Shown here: positions 1 through 5,004 of the stretch, piece after piece
How the letters are laid out: each line of letters begins with the position of its first letter
Position numbering within the stretch: position 1 is the first letter of the stretch
Origin: Candidatus Thorarchaeota archaeon
GTDB lineage: Archaea; Asgardarchaeota; Thorarchaeia; Thorarchaeales; Thorarchaeaceae
Direction: 5' to 3'
Assembly: GCA_016840965.1 (NCBI GenBank)
Contig: JAEORI010000342.1
Coordinates: 1-5,081, forward strand
DNA: 5,081 nucleotides
The notes under the pieces: model-generated
The model's input: only the letters and a program-made list of their open reading frames with translations
Databases searched by the model: none
Told to the model about the DNA's origin: nothing
Program-made: the position numbers and the translations under genes

Positions 1-1146
1 AGGTACCTTTTCTTGCTCTTCTAGGGTTTTTGCTAGTTCAGCTACTCCACACTCTACTATGACCTGCTTGTCTTCCCCAAACAGAAGGGCTTTGAAAGAC
101 TCCTTAATGTCCTCAATCCGAGAAACATATACTTCGTCAACAGTTACTGGTATTCTTCTCGTCACTGCTCTTCGGCGGCTTGGAGCTTGCTCTTTATCAA
201 CCATTTCTGGTTCTTCAAAGTCATCTACTAGTTTCGGTTCTCTTCTGGTTCTTACGACCTTCTTTCCTGGACGCTTTTTCTTTGTTGGAATTATCCTTCT
301 CTCTTTTACTAATGCGAGCGCTTGATCCGCTGGTATTTGAGCCTGAAGAGCTTTTGTCACCTCTTTCCGTGTTAGTTCTTCAACCTCTTTTCCCTCTGGA
401 GCCCTTGCAATATAGTGGACTTTCGCTACTTGCATTAATTCTCTTAGAATTAGGTCCCCACCTCTATCTCCATCAAGGAAAGCGATGATTTTCTTCCCTC
501 TTTTCTTTGTGAGATCTACAATACTCTTGGGAATGTGAGTTCCTTCCACTGCAACAGTGTTCGATATTCCACATTTCATGAGGTTGATGACATCAGCTCT
601 ACCCTCAACGATTATGATGTCAGAGCTTCCGTTTAGTCCTGGACCTGCGGGTAAGCTATCTGGACCATATTTTGATACAGAAACTTTACTTCCCTTAGTA
701 ACTGCAGTCTGAATTTCATCAGTACCAGGTGAGATATCCTCTTCCCATCCTTTCAGGATACTAATAGCTCTGCTTACTACTTTCCTCCTCTTTGCACCTC
801 TAATGTCCTCTAGTTTCTCAAGAATTACTTTTGCAGCGCAGGGTCCTACTCGATCAACAGTTTCCAATGACGCAGCAAGAATTGCAGTGGCAGTCTTGTT
901 CAACGAAACTGGAATCACAATCTCTCCAGTACTATTTCCACCCTCTGATCTTATCACAATCTGAATTCTTCCAATACGACCAGTACGCTGAAGTTCTCGT
1001 AAATCAAGATCTTCTCCAAGTAGCCCTTCAGTCTGGCCAAATATTGCTCCCACGACATCGGGCTTGTCAACTACACCTTCAATCTCGATTCGGGCGCGAA
1101 TGACATATTTGGCTGCACTCTGGTCGAAATCTGTTCCTATTTCTAT
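1..1146 (-). CDS. dnaG: Archaeal DnaG primase (Toprim domain), C-terminus cut by window edge
   Basis: A continuous frame of 382 codons runs without a stop to the left edge. Counting from the proposed start, residues 33-44 read GAIFGQTEGLLG and 47-61 LDLRELQRTGRIGRI, the signature of the archaeal DnaG N-terminal domain; AASLETVDRVGP follows at 91-102. The Toprim core has the catalytic Glu in VEGRAD (E181) and the metal-binding DxD in FLDGDRGGD (D225, D227). A basic linker (about 279-304) leads to a C-terminal module (about 345-382) with the usual FKALLFGEDKQVI pattern; probably only a short tail is missing. The family makes primers in vitro and copurifies with the archaeal exosome, where it helps bind poly(A)-rich RNA. 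The identity is very secure. The start is odd: an in-frame TGA at 1147-1149 closes the frame, and no ATG, GTG or TTG lies between it and the conserved domain. The best-placed codon is ATA at 1144-1146, six bases after an AGGAG motif. Confidence 0.95.
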   Translation of the reverse strand, partial: MEIGTDFDQSAAKYVIRARIEIEGVVDKPDVVGAIFGQTEGLLGEDLDLRELQRTGRIGRIQIVIRSEGGNSTGEIVIPVSLNKTATAILAASLETVDRVGPCAAKVILEKLEDIRGAKRRKVVSRAISILKGWEEDISPGTDEIQTAVTKGSKVSVSKYGPDSLPAGPGLNGSSDIIIVEGRADVINLMKCGISNTVAVEGTHIPKSIVDLTKKRGKKIIAFLDGDRGGDLILRELMQVAKVHYIARAPEGKEVEELTRKEVTKALQAQIPADQALALVKERRIIPTKKKRPGKKVVRTRREPKLVDDFEEPEMVDKEQAPSRRRAVTRRIPVTVDEVYVSRIEDIKESFKALLFGEDKQVIVECGVAELAKTLEEQEKVP

Positions 1147-1152
1147 TCACGT

Positions 1153-1157
1153 CTCCT
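1153..1157 (-). promoter_or_regulatory. Shine-Dalgarno motif deciding the dnaG start
   Basis: On the minus strand AGGAG lies six bases before ATA at 1144-1146, a normal spacing. It lies only two bases before an out-of-frame GTG (1148-1150) and twelve before a second in-frame ATA (1138-1140). Spacing therefore favours the first ATA as start, unless the sequence has a one-base error in the AAA run just downstream. Confidence 0.5.
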
Positions 1158-1299
1158 ATGTTATGCTACCACGTGCCCTCGCCCTATAGACTGAGGTGAT
1201 TCTGCCTGCGTCTTGTCACGGATTGGCCTATGCATCAATTCTATGACTGGAATAAGACCTGTATGATTCTACTCAAACCCATGCCCGAACATATGCTAA

Positions 1300-1333
1300 G
1301 ATAATCGTGATGATAATCCTGTGAATGATAATC
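1300..1333. repeat. Cluster of three GATAATC repeats
   Basis: GATAATC occurs at 1300-1306, 1312-1318 and 1327-1333, with start-to-start spacing of 12 and 15 bases. A fourth copy lies at 1567-1573 and shares the longer TGATAATCCT with the second copy. The cluster is about 155-190 bases upstream of the dnaG start. It could be a binding site array or simple AT-rich redundancy; no factor can be named. Confidence 0.5.
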
Positions 1334-1360
1334 GTCCGAAGACTTCGCGCAGTGCTCTCA

Positions 1361-1403
1361 CCGACTATTATTTTTAGGTCCACAGTCGGGAGCGCGTGGC
1401 GCT
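1361..1403. repeat. Two adjacent inverted repeats (stem-loops)
   Basis: CCGACT (1361-1366) pairs with AGTCGG (1384-1389) around a 17-base loop. Right after it, AGCGC (1391-1395) pairs with GCGCT (1399-1403) around GTG. The arms are perfect but short, so chance cannot be excluded. A smaller palindrome, CGAAGACTTCG, lies just before at 1337-1347. Confidence 0.4.
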
Positions 1404-1427
1404 ATGATATGATGATATGATGATTTG
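1404..1427. repeat. Three-copy 8-base tandem repeat ATGATATG
   Basis: ATGATATG stands at 1404-1411 and 1412-1419, and ATGATTTG (one mismatch) at 1420-1427. The junctions create two ATGATGA strings (1409-1415, 1417-1423) that match the box C consensus RUGAUGA, but the other boxes needed for a C/D RNA are not convincing. It sits directly between two stem-loops. Confidence 0.7.
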
Positions 1428-1430
1428 CAA

Positions 1431-1480
1431 AGCACGCGGTGACTCTATCACTTGTGCTATACATGGGGTCTGAATCCCCA
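1431..1480. repeat. Two consecutive stem-loops
   Basis: AGCAC (1431-1435) pairs with GTGCT (1454-1458), enclosing a small internal loop and a second helix, GTGA (1439-1442) with TCAC (1448-1451), capped by CTCTA. Six bases later TGGGG (1464-1468) pairs with CCCCA (1476-1480) around the seven-base loop TCTGAAT. The second hairpin resembles a tRNA T-arm in size, but its loop is not the TTCRANN type. This could be part of a small RNA on either strand; no family is recognised. Confidence 0.4.
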
Positions 1481-1620
1481 GCGTATTTGAAGATGTCGTT
1501 ATCGCCATAAGGACCATATGTAGAGCGTCATTATTGCTACCAAGAATAGCCTGATTCGCGCCATGTGATAATCCTAATAACTATAGAAATACAGATTCTT
1601 CATGTTCAAGAGTATTCAGT

Positions 1621-1681
1621 CCCGTTCTCGAGGGCGCACTGAGGTCAGACCGATGAAGTGTTGCGCATAGGGCGGGTTACA
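1621..1681 (+). ncRNA. Candidate H/ACA-like small RNA with a kink-turn
   Basis: Read on the plus strand, CCCG (1621-1624) pairs with CGGG (1673-1676), and ACA follows at 1679-1681, two bases past the stem. Inside, GCGCACT (1634-1640) pairs with AGT (1657-1659) and GCGC (1663-1666) across a three-base bulge. Above this stem the sequence reads GA, GG, TCAGA, CC, GAT, GA. That is the layout of a kink-turn: tandem sheared G-A pairs, a three-base bulge and a short closing helix. A basal stem, a pocket (1625-1633 and 1667-1672), an upper stem with a kink-turn, and a terminal ACA are the parts of an archaeal H/ACA guide RNA. Against it: the basal stem is only 4 bp, the upper stem has a bulge, and pocket to ACA is 12 bases, slightly short. 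A TATA-like CTATAGAAAT (1581-1590) lies at a fitting distance upstream. Structure by eye only. Confidence 0.3.
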
Positions 1682-1685
1682 TCTT

Positions 1686-1752
1686 GGACAAATGCCTGCT
1701 AAGCACCAAAAGGACGAGCCTAAACGGACTCGCTTGATGGGGATGTTTGTCC
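1686..1752. repeat. Long-range inverted repeat with nested hairpin
   Basis: GGACAAA (1686-1692) pairs perfectly with TTTGTCC (1746-1752), with two further G-U pairs possible inward on the plus strand. Nested inside, CGAGCC (1715-1720) pairs with GG (1726-1727) and CTCG (1729-1732), leaving one bulged A and the loop TAAAC. The 67-base unit starts five bases after the kink-turn hairpin, so the two could belong to one RNA. It could also form on the minus strand, in a dnaG leader. No family recognised. Confidence 0.4.
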
Positions 1753-1845
1753 TTTAGATGAATAGTGAGTCACCCCGGTTTCGTACATTGGCAGGCCGGT
1801 CGATGTCAGAATGCCCAACATGAGACAGCTCAGTGGAGCCAGATG

Positions 1846-1924
1846 TAACATCTGATGCTATGATTCTGGGAGTTAGTGTGGAGGGTCACAGACATCGGCC
1901 ACCATCTAGTTATAACATCAGATG
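1846..1924. repeat. Pair of 12-base near-identical repeats
   Basis: TAACATCTGATG (1846-1857) and TAACATCAGATG (1913-1924) differ only at the central base. Because the last nine bases are nearly self-complementary, the pair is also an inverted repeat (CATCTGATG against CATCAGATG). The first copy overlaps the palindrome AGATGTAACATCT (1841-1853). Role unknown. Confidence 0.5.
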
Positions 1925-1930
1925 AAACGT

Positions 1931-1951
1931 ATACCTGAGAGCTCTCAGTAT
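1931..1951. repeat. Palindrome just downstream of the hydrolase gene
   Basis: CTGAGAGCTCTCAG (1935-1948) is a perfect 14-base palindrome. If one C is bulged, ATAC at the left and GTAT at the right extend it to ten base pairs. It lies 16 bases past the stop codon of the minus-strand hydrolase gene, where a transcript end or mRNA 3' structure would be expected. No T-run follows, and archaeal termination relies mainly on T-runs, so an RNA-stability hairpin or a protein-binding site are equally possible. Confidence 0.45.
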
Positions 1952-1967
1952 CAACCATAATCCGAAA

Positions 1968-2636
1968 CTAAATCTCAGTTGATTCTCCAGGTTTGAGAAT
2001 AATCACGTTTGTGTCTGGACTTGTTTCTGACACGAGCGCCTTGAACTTCTCAGGATTTGCCTCTATTACAGGAAATGTGTCATAATGCATAGGAATAACG
2101 TGGCTTGGTTTAACAAGCCTCGTAGCGAGAGCTGCCTGGTGAACATGCATTGTGAAATAGGATCCAATCGAGGCAAAAAACACGTCTATTGGGTATAATT
2201 CCCCAAGTAACTTCATTGATGCAAACACACCAGTATCTCCAGGATGATAGAAGGAACCACTTGGGAATCTTACTATGAATCCAGTAGGTGCCCCTACCCC
2301 TGAAGAATGGTACGCCTGAACAAGAGTCACAACAACACCACCTATATTCACGCTCCCTCCAATATTGAGTGTATGAATGTCCTTAACTCCTTGAGAACCT
2401 GCCTTGTGTGCAAGTTCATTAATAGCAACAAAGGTGGCTCCAGTTTTCTTACAGATTCCTAATGCCTCTGCATAACCATGGTCACCATGGTCATGAGTGA
2501 CAAGAACAATATCCGCTTTGTCAACGTCATCAACTGTAATCGGTGATGTAGGACCAGTAAGCCAGGGGTCAACATAGACAATCTTTCCATCCTCTACAAT
2601 CTTGAACGATGCATGACCCAAAAATGTGATTTTCAT
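1968..2636 (-). CDS. UPF0173 / UlaG-like metal-dependent hydrolase
   Basis: A 222-residue metallo-beta-lactamase-fold protein, the usual size for the UPF0173 family (COG2220). It starts with the family opening MKITFLGHASFKI. The metal site is complete: THDHGDH at 47-53 (H48, H50, D52, H53), H110 in the strand after VTLVQAYH, D134 in HPGDTG, and H184 in IPMHYDTF. No signal peptide or membrane segment, so it should be cytosolic. The family is predicted to bind two metal ions and hydrolyse an ester or phosphodiester bond; the natural substrate is not settled, and the L-ascorbate name comes from bacterial UlaG and should not be transferred. One oddity: the segment usually like IG-FTMGP reads IGSYFTMHVHQAA (157-169), adding two His. 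ATG is the only sensible start. There is no clear Shine-Dalgarno; a weak TATA-like GGATAAAC about 30 bases upstream would suit a leaderless mRNA. Divergent to the aminopeptidase operon. Confidence 0.9.
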   Translation of the reverse strand: MKITFLGHASFKIVEDGKIVYVDPWLTGPTSPITVDDVDKADIVLVTHDHGDHGYAEALGICKKTGATFVAINELAHKAGSQGVKDIHTLNIGGSVNIGGVVVTLVQAYHSSGVGAPTGFIVRFPSGSFYHPGDTGVFASMKLLGELYPIDVFFASIGSYFTMHVHQAALATRLVKPSHVIPMHYDTFPVIEANPEKFKALVSETSPDTNVIILKPGESTEI

Positions 2637-2640
2637 GATT

Positions 2641-2657
2641 CAGCGTACCCAGCGTAC
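2641..2657. repeat. Direct repeat CAGCGTAC x2 beside the hydrolase start
   Basis: CAGCGTAC occurs at 2641-2648 and 2650-2657, separated by one C. It covers bases about 5 to 21 upstream of the hydrolase ATG (2634-2636), where a Shine-Dalgarno or a transcription start would lie. A repressor or translational site is possible; nothing identifies the binder. Confidence 0.55.
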
Positions 2658-2713
2658 TTTTTCTGTTTATCCCTTCTATTTCTTCCCCTTATGAATAATA
2701 ATCCTGCTCAATC

Positions 2714-2726
2714 TGAAAGTTAATAC
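2714..2726 (+). promoter_or_regulatory. BRE/TATA-like promoter for the aminopeptidase pair
   Basis: TGAAAGTTAATAC has the archaeal layout of a purine-rich BRE (TGAAAG) followed by an AT-rich TATA box (TTAATA). From the box to the ATG at 2760 is about 35 bases, so transcription starting about 25 bases downstream would give a leader of roughly ten bases. This agrees with the absence of a Shine-Dalgarno in front of that gene. Confidence 0.4.
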
Positions 2727-2759
2727 CTACGAGCGTTACCGAAAAAAGTGTGACCACTC

Positions 2760-3671
2760 ATGGAAACAAAACCCCATCCAGACTTCATGAAGGCTGGAAA
2801 GATAGCCGCAAAGGCATTGAGCTTCGTAGCTCCTATGGTACATCCAGGGGTCAAAATCTTGAAGATTTGCCAGCAAGCAGAGAAGAAAATACTTGAATTA
2901 GGTGCCAGTGGAGTTGCTTTTCCGTGTAATATTTCCATCAATGATGAAGCTGCACACTATACAAGTCCCTATGATGATACCAAAATATTTCCAGACAAGG
3001 GTCTTGTCAAGATAGACCTTGGTGCTCATGTGAATGGTTACATCTCTGACACAGCTCTCACGGTCGATTTGGATGGATCCTTTGAGAAATACGTTGAAGC
3101 ATCTCGAGAGGCTTTGAGGTCAGCCATTGAGATTGTCACTCCTGATGTTCTACTAGGTGATATTGGAAAAGCAATTGAGCGAACCATAAAACGCCATGGT
3201 CTTAAACCAATCCACCAACTCTCAGGACATCAATTAAAACCATGGAATCTTCATGCTGGCAAGAATGTTCCCAATGTCGGGATGAAACTGACAGCAAAGA
3301 TGCGTCTTGGCGAAACTTTTGCTATTGAACCATTTGCCACAGATGGTAATGGCACAATCAAAAGCGGATCTAAAGCTTACATCTTTGCAAATGACATGAA
3401 GAACAAGAAGAAACTCGATAAAACTACTCTGAGAGTTCGAAATATTGCGCGGCAGAGATTTGGAAGTCTTCCTTGGGCGGGAAGATGGCTTCACACCAAA
3501 GGAGGCGGTATAGATATAGCTGCAGCTCTCAATAATCTTCAACGAGCTGGCGCTATTCATGGCTATCCGGTATTATTTGAGGGTAAGAACGGCATGGTTT
3601 CTCAGTTTGAACATAGTATCTTTGTAGCCCAGGATGGCGCAATTGTATCTACTCAGCGGGAAAATGAATAA
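2760..3671 (+). CDS. map: Type II methionine aminopeptidase, paralog 1 (divergent)
   Basis: A 303-residue pita-bread-fold enzyme of about the normal length for archaeal MetAP. It would remove the initiator methionine from nascent proteins in the cytosol. All five metal ligands are present: D86 (VKIDLGAH), D97 (ISDTALT), H157 (LSGHQL), E190 (AIEPFAT) and E284 (SQFEHS). The substrate-binding His are at H66 (AAHYTSP) and H165 (NLHAGK). The residues between E190 and E284 hold the helical insert that defines type II enzymes, ending in FGSLPWAGRWL. The ATG is chosen because the next conserved block, MKAGKIAAK, starts at residue 10. No Shine-Dalgarno is visible, in keeping with a first gene on a short-leader mRNA. 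By my count it is about 50% identical to the next gene over the first 211 residues but only about 30% over the last 90, so the C-terminal part has drifted. It is predicted active; it may have a different substrate preference. Confidence 0.9.
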   Translation: METKPHPDFMKAGKIAAKALSFVAPMVHPGVKILKICQQAEKKILELGASGVAFPCNISINDEAAHYTSPYDDTKIFPDKGLVKIDLGAHVNGYISDTALTVDLDGSFEKYVEASREALRSAIEIVTPDVLLGDIGKAIERTIKRHGLKPIHQLSGHQLKPWNLHAGKNVPNVGMKLTAKMRLGETFAIEPFATDGNGTIKSGSKAYIFANDMKNKKKLDKTTLRVRNIARQRFGSLPWAGRWLHTKGGGIDIAAALNNLQRAGAIHGYPVLFEGKNGMVSQFEHSIFVAQDGAIVSTQRENE

Positions 3672-3685
3672 GTCTAGCGTTCATG

Positions 3686-3702
3686 GAACCTCTTAAGAGT
3701 TC
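3686..3702. repeat. Small hairpin between the two aminopeptidase genes
   Basis: CTCTTAAGAG (3690-3699) is a perfect palindrome; with one bulged C, GAAC (3686-3689) and GTTC (3699-3702) form a six-pair hairpin with loop TTAA. It lies in the 61-base gap, followed by a pyrimidine-rich stretch. It could be partial termination, a processing site or chance. Confidence 0.35.
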
Positions 3703-3723
3703 TAGTTTCTAACTTCCAAACAA

Positions 3724-3729
3724 GGTGAT
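3724..3729 (+). promoter_or_regulatory. Shine-Dalgarno fixing a TTG start
   Basis: GGTGAT matches the 3' end of archaeal 16S rRNA. Its GGTG core ends five bases before TTG at 3733-3735. No ATG or GTG in frame offers a better start, and the TTG start places the conserved KSGKIAAR block at residue 11, as in the paralog. Confidence 0.75.
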
Positions 3730-3732
3730 AGT

Positions 3733-4632
3733 TTGTCCTCTGCCTTACACCCTTCAGCCATAAAATCAGGAAAAATTGCAGCACGTGTTTTGAACGAAAT
3801 CAGTGCTGAAATAGAACCTGGTAAGAAGATCATCAAGATTTGTGCTTTGGCTGAGAATAAAATCAAGGAGTATGGAGGAACTCCCGCTTTCCCACTCAAT
3901 GTTTCTATAAATCATATAGCAGCCCACAGCACATCGCCAAGAGGCGATCGGAGTGAGATTCCTGATTTTGGTCTAGTAAAGCTGGATGTGGGTGTGCATA
4001 TTGACGGATATATCACTGATACAGCATGTACCATAGACATCGACAAAAGTCTGGAAGGTTTCGTCATGGCTACAGATGATGCCTTGAATGAGGCGATAGC
4101 AATGATGAGACCCGGTACGGAGCTTGGAGATATCGGGCAAATCATTGAAAAAGTCATCAAAGACTATGGACTCAAACCAGTCAAGAACCTATCTGGTCAC
4201 AATCTTCAGAAATACCGTCTTCATGCAGGAAAGATTGTGCCAAATATCAAGAAGAAAAGAGTTGGTACAATAGAAGTTGGTGAATATTACGCTATTGAGC
4301 CATTTGCCACGACTGGAACTGGCATGGTCATTGATAGCGAGTATGTCTACATCTTTTCGAACTCCGGAGTTGATGAGCCATTGAAAGGTACAACTGAGAA
4401 GCTCCGCAAGTATCTACGTGATAAATACGGTCCTTTCCCATTTGCTTCTCGTTGGATTGGTACATCGAGTAAAAAGGTAGACATTCTTCGTGAAATGAAA
4501 GAACTACTCAATGCACGAGCAATCAGAGGCTATCCCATGCAGATAGAAAAGAAGGGACGTCCTGTGAGCCAGACTGAGCACACAGTCTATATCTCAGAGG
4601 ATGGTCCCATAGTCTTAACCAAACTGGACTAA
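3733..4632 (+). CDS. map: Type II methionine aminopeptidase, paralog 2
   Basis: A 299-residue methionine aminopeptidase starting at TTG behind a good Shine-Dalgarno. Metal ligands are complete: D85 (VKLDVGVH), D96 (ITDTACT), H156 (LSGHNL), E189 (AIEPFAT) and E282 (SQTEHT); H65 (AAHSTSP) and H164 (RLHAGK) line the substrate pocket. The block LSGHNLQKYRLHAGK is closer to the standard archaeal sequence than in paralog 1, while the residue before the last Glu is T281 where most relatives, and paralog 1, have Phe. The type II insert ends in YGPFPFASRWI. It lies 61 bases after paralog 1 on the same strand and is probably cotranscribed, with its own ribosome site but no obvious promoter. Its stop codon overlaps the stop of the opposite-strand zinc-ribbon gene. 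Which copy is the main housekeeping enzyme cannot be told from sequence alone; this one looks the more conventional overall. Confidence 0.93.
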   Translation: MSSALHPSAIKSGKIAARVLNEISAEIEPGKKIIKICALAENKIKEYGGTPAFPLNVSINHIAAHSTSPRGDRSEIPDFGLVKLDVGVHIDGYITDTACTIDIDKSLEGFVMATDDALNEAIAMMRPGTELGDIGQIIEKVIKDYGLKPVKNLSGHNLQKYRLHAGKIVPNIKKKRVGTIEVGEYYAIEPFATTGTGMVIDSEYVYIFSNSGVDEPLKGTTEKLRKYLRDKYGPFPFASRWIGTSSKKVDILREMKELLNARAIRGYPMQIEKKGRPVSQTEHTVYISEDGPIVLTKLD

Positions 4633-4991
4633 ATCCTATCCTTGTCCTCGGTTTCTTCTCTCACAATGTATACGCCTTCAATAGTCATGGAGCTCTGACA
4701 TTTTGGACAGGTGGCTTCTACAGCTTTCAGGACATAATCCCCTTTCTGGAAGTCTCGAATCTCCTTGAAGTCACAACCATTACATCTAATTTCTGTTACT
4801 GTTGGTGGCGGAGGTTTCGCCTCTTTTTGTTGTCTTCCAGAAGTCAGTAGCGCAAATCCCATGGCCATGACGAACATGCCTATAAAAGACCAGACGAACG
4901 AGAGTGCATCATTTGTTCCCATTCCCCACCAGAGGATGATGAACCCTAATGCTGCGAAAACAAGTCCTAGAAGTTTACCTGCAATCCCCAT
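4629..4991 (-). CDS. Two-helix membrane protein with C-terminal zinc ribbon
   Basis: A 120-residue protein of unknown function. Residues about 5-24 and 30-50 are hydrophobic and form two membrane helices joined by a very short loop (GTNDAL). A proline-rich linker with PPPP (60-63) leads to a zinc ribbon: C70-N-G-C73 and C95-P-K-C98, with the block FQKGDYVLK between the knuckles. This knuckle/block pattern recurs in small archaeal membrane proteins. With both helices at the N-terminus and a basic stretch (GRQQKEAK) after the second, the ribbon is probably cytosolic, where it could bind a protein or nucleic acid partner. The ATG is chosen because GAGGTGA lies six bases upstream. It starts 11 bases after the stop of the gene entering from the right edge, so the two likely form an operon. 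Its 3' end overlaps the aminopeptidase stop by four bases. Confidence 0.8.
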   Translation of the reverse strand: MGIAGKLLGLVFAALGFIILWWGMGTNDALSFVWSFIGMFVMAMGFALLTSGRQQKEAKPPPPTVTEIRCNGCDFKEIRDFQKGDYVLKAVEATCPKCQSSMTIEGVYIVREETEDKDRI

Positions 4992-4997
4992 CTATAT

Positions 4998-5004
4998 TCA
5001 CCTC
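4998..5004 (-). promoter_or_regulatory. Strong Shine-Dalgarno for the zinc-ribbon gene
   Basis: On the minus strand GAGGTGA lies six bases before the ATG at 4989-4991. Its first two bases are also the last two of the TGA stop (5003-5005) of the preceding gene, so translation of the two genes may be coupled. Confidence 0.8.

Larger units (their letters stand above)
1147..1967. other. 820-base region without a recognisable protein gene
   Basis: This gap separates the start of dnaG from the end of the hydrolase gene; both are on the minus strand. All six frames are broken by frequent stops, and I found no fragment of a known protein. I looked on both strands for tRNA, 5S rRNA, SRP RNA and RNase P RNA hallmarks and found none. 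What is present: three clustered GATAATC repeats, an 8-base tandem repeat, several stem-loops (1361-1403, 1431-1480, 1686-1752), a kink-turn hairpin (1621-1681), and a palindrome close to the hydrolase stop. It may hold one or more small RNAs, a long 5' leader for dnaG, or decayed sequence. No clear dnaG promoter could be placed. Confidence 0.7.

Noticed and set aside
59..1103. Plus-strand open frames at 59-325, 180-488 and 831-1103
   Set aside because: They lie opposite the strongly supported dnaG gene, have unnatural Leu/Ser-rich or low-complexity products, and lack recognisable domains.
1409..1473. Box C/D RNA built from ATGATGA (box C) and CTGA at 1470-1473 (box D)
   Set aside because: No convincing C' and D' boxes lie between them, the box D sits in the loop of a stable hairpin, and the C boxes arise from a simple tandem repeat.
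1464..1480. T-arm-like hairpin TGGGG / TCTGAAT / CCCCA suggesting a tRNA
   Set aside because: The seven-base loop lacks the TTCRA pattern, and no matching acceptor, D-arm or seven-base anticodon loop is found around it on either strand.
1769..1786. GTCACC-CC-GGTTTCGTAC resembling GTCACC-T-GGTTTCGTAC at 5051-5067, as if the gap held a decayed copy of the right-edge gene
   Set aside because: The exact match is only ten bases, which is expected by chance between positions in 5 kb, and flanking similarity fades at once.
1147..1967. SRP RNA, RNase P RNA or 5S rRNA in the gap
   Set aside because: The conserved cores of these RNAs were not found on either strand.
2720..4160. Minus-strand open frames at 2720-2941, 3234-3560, 3702-3899 and 3912-4160
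   Set aside because: They are antisense to the two aminopeptidase genes, whose motifs and length are unambiguous.
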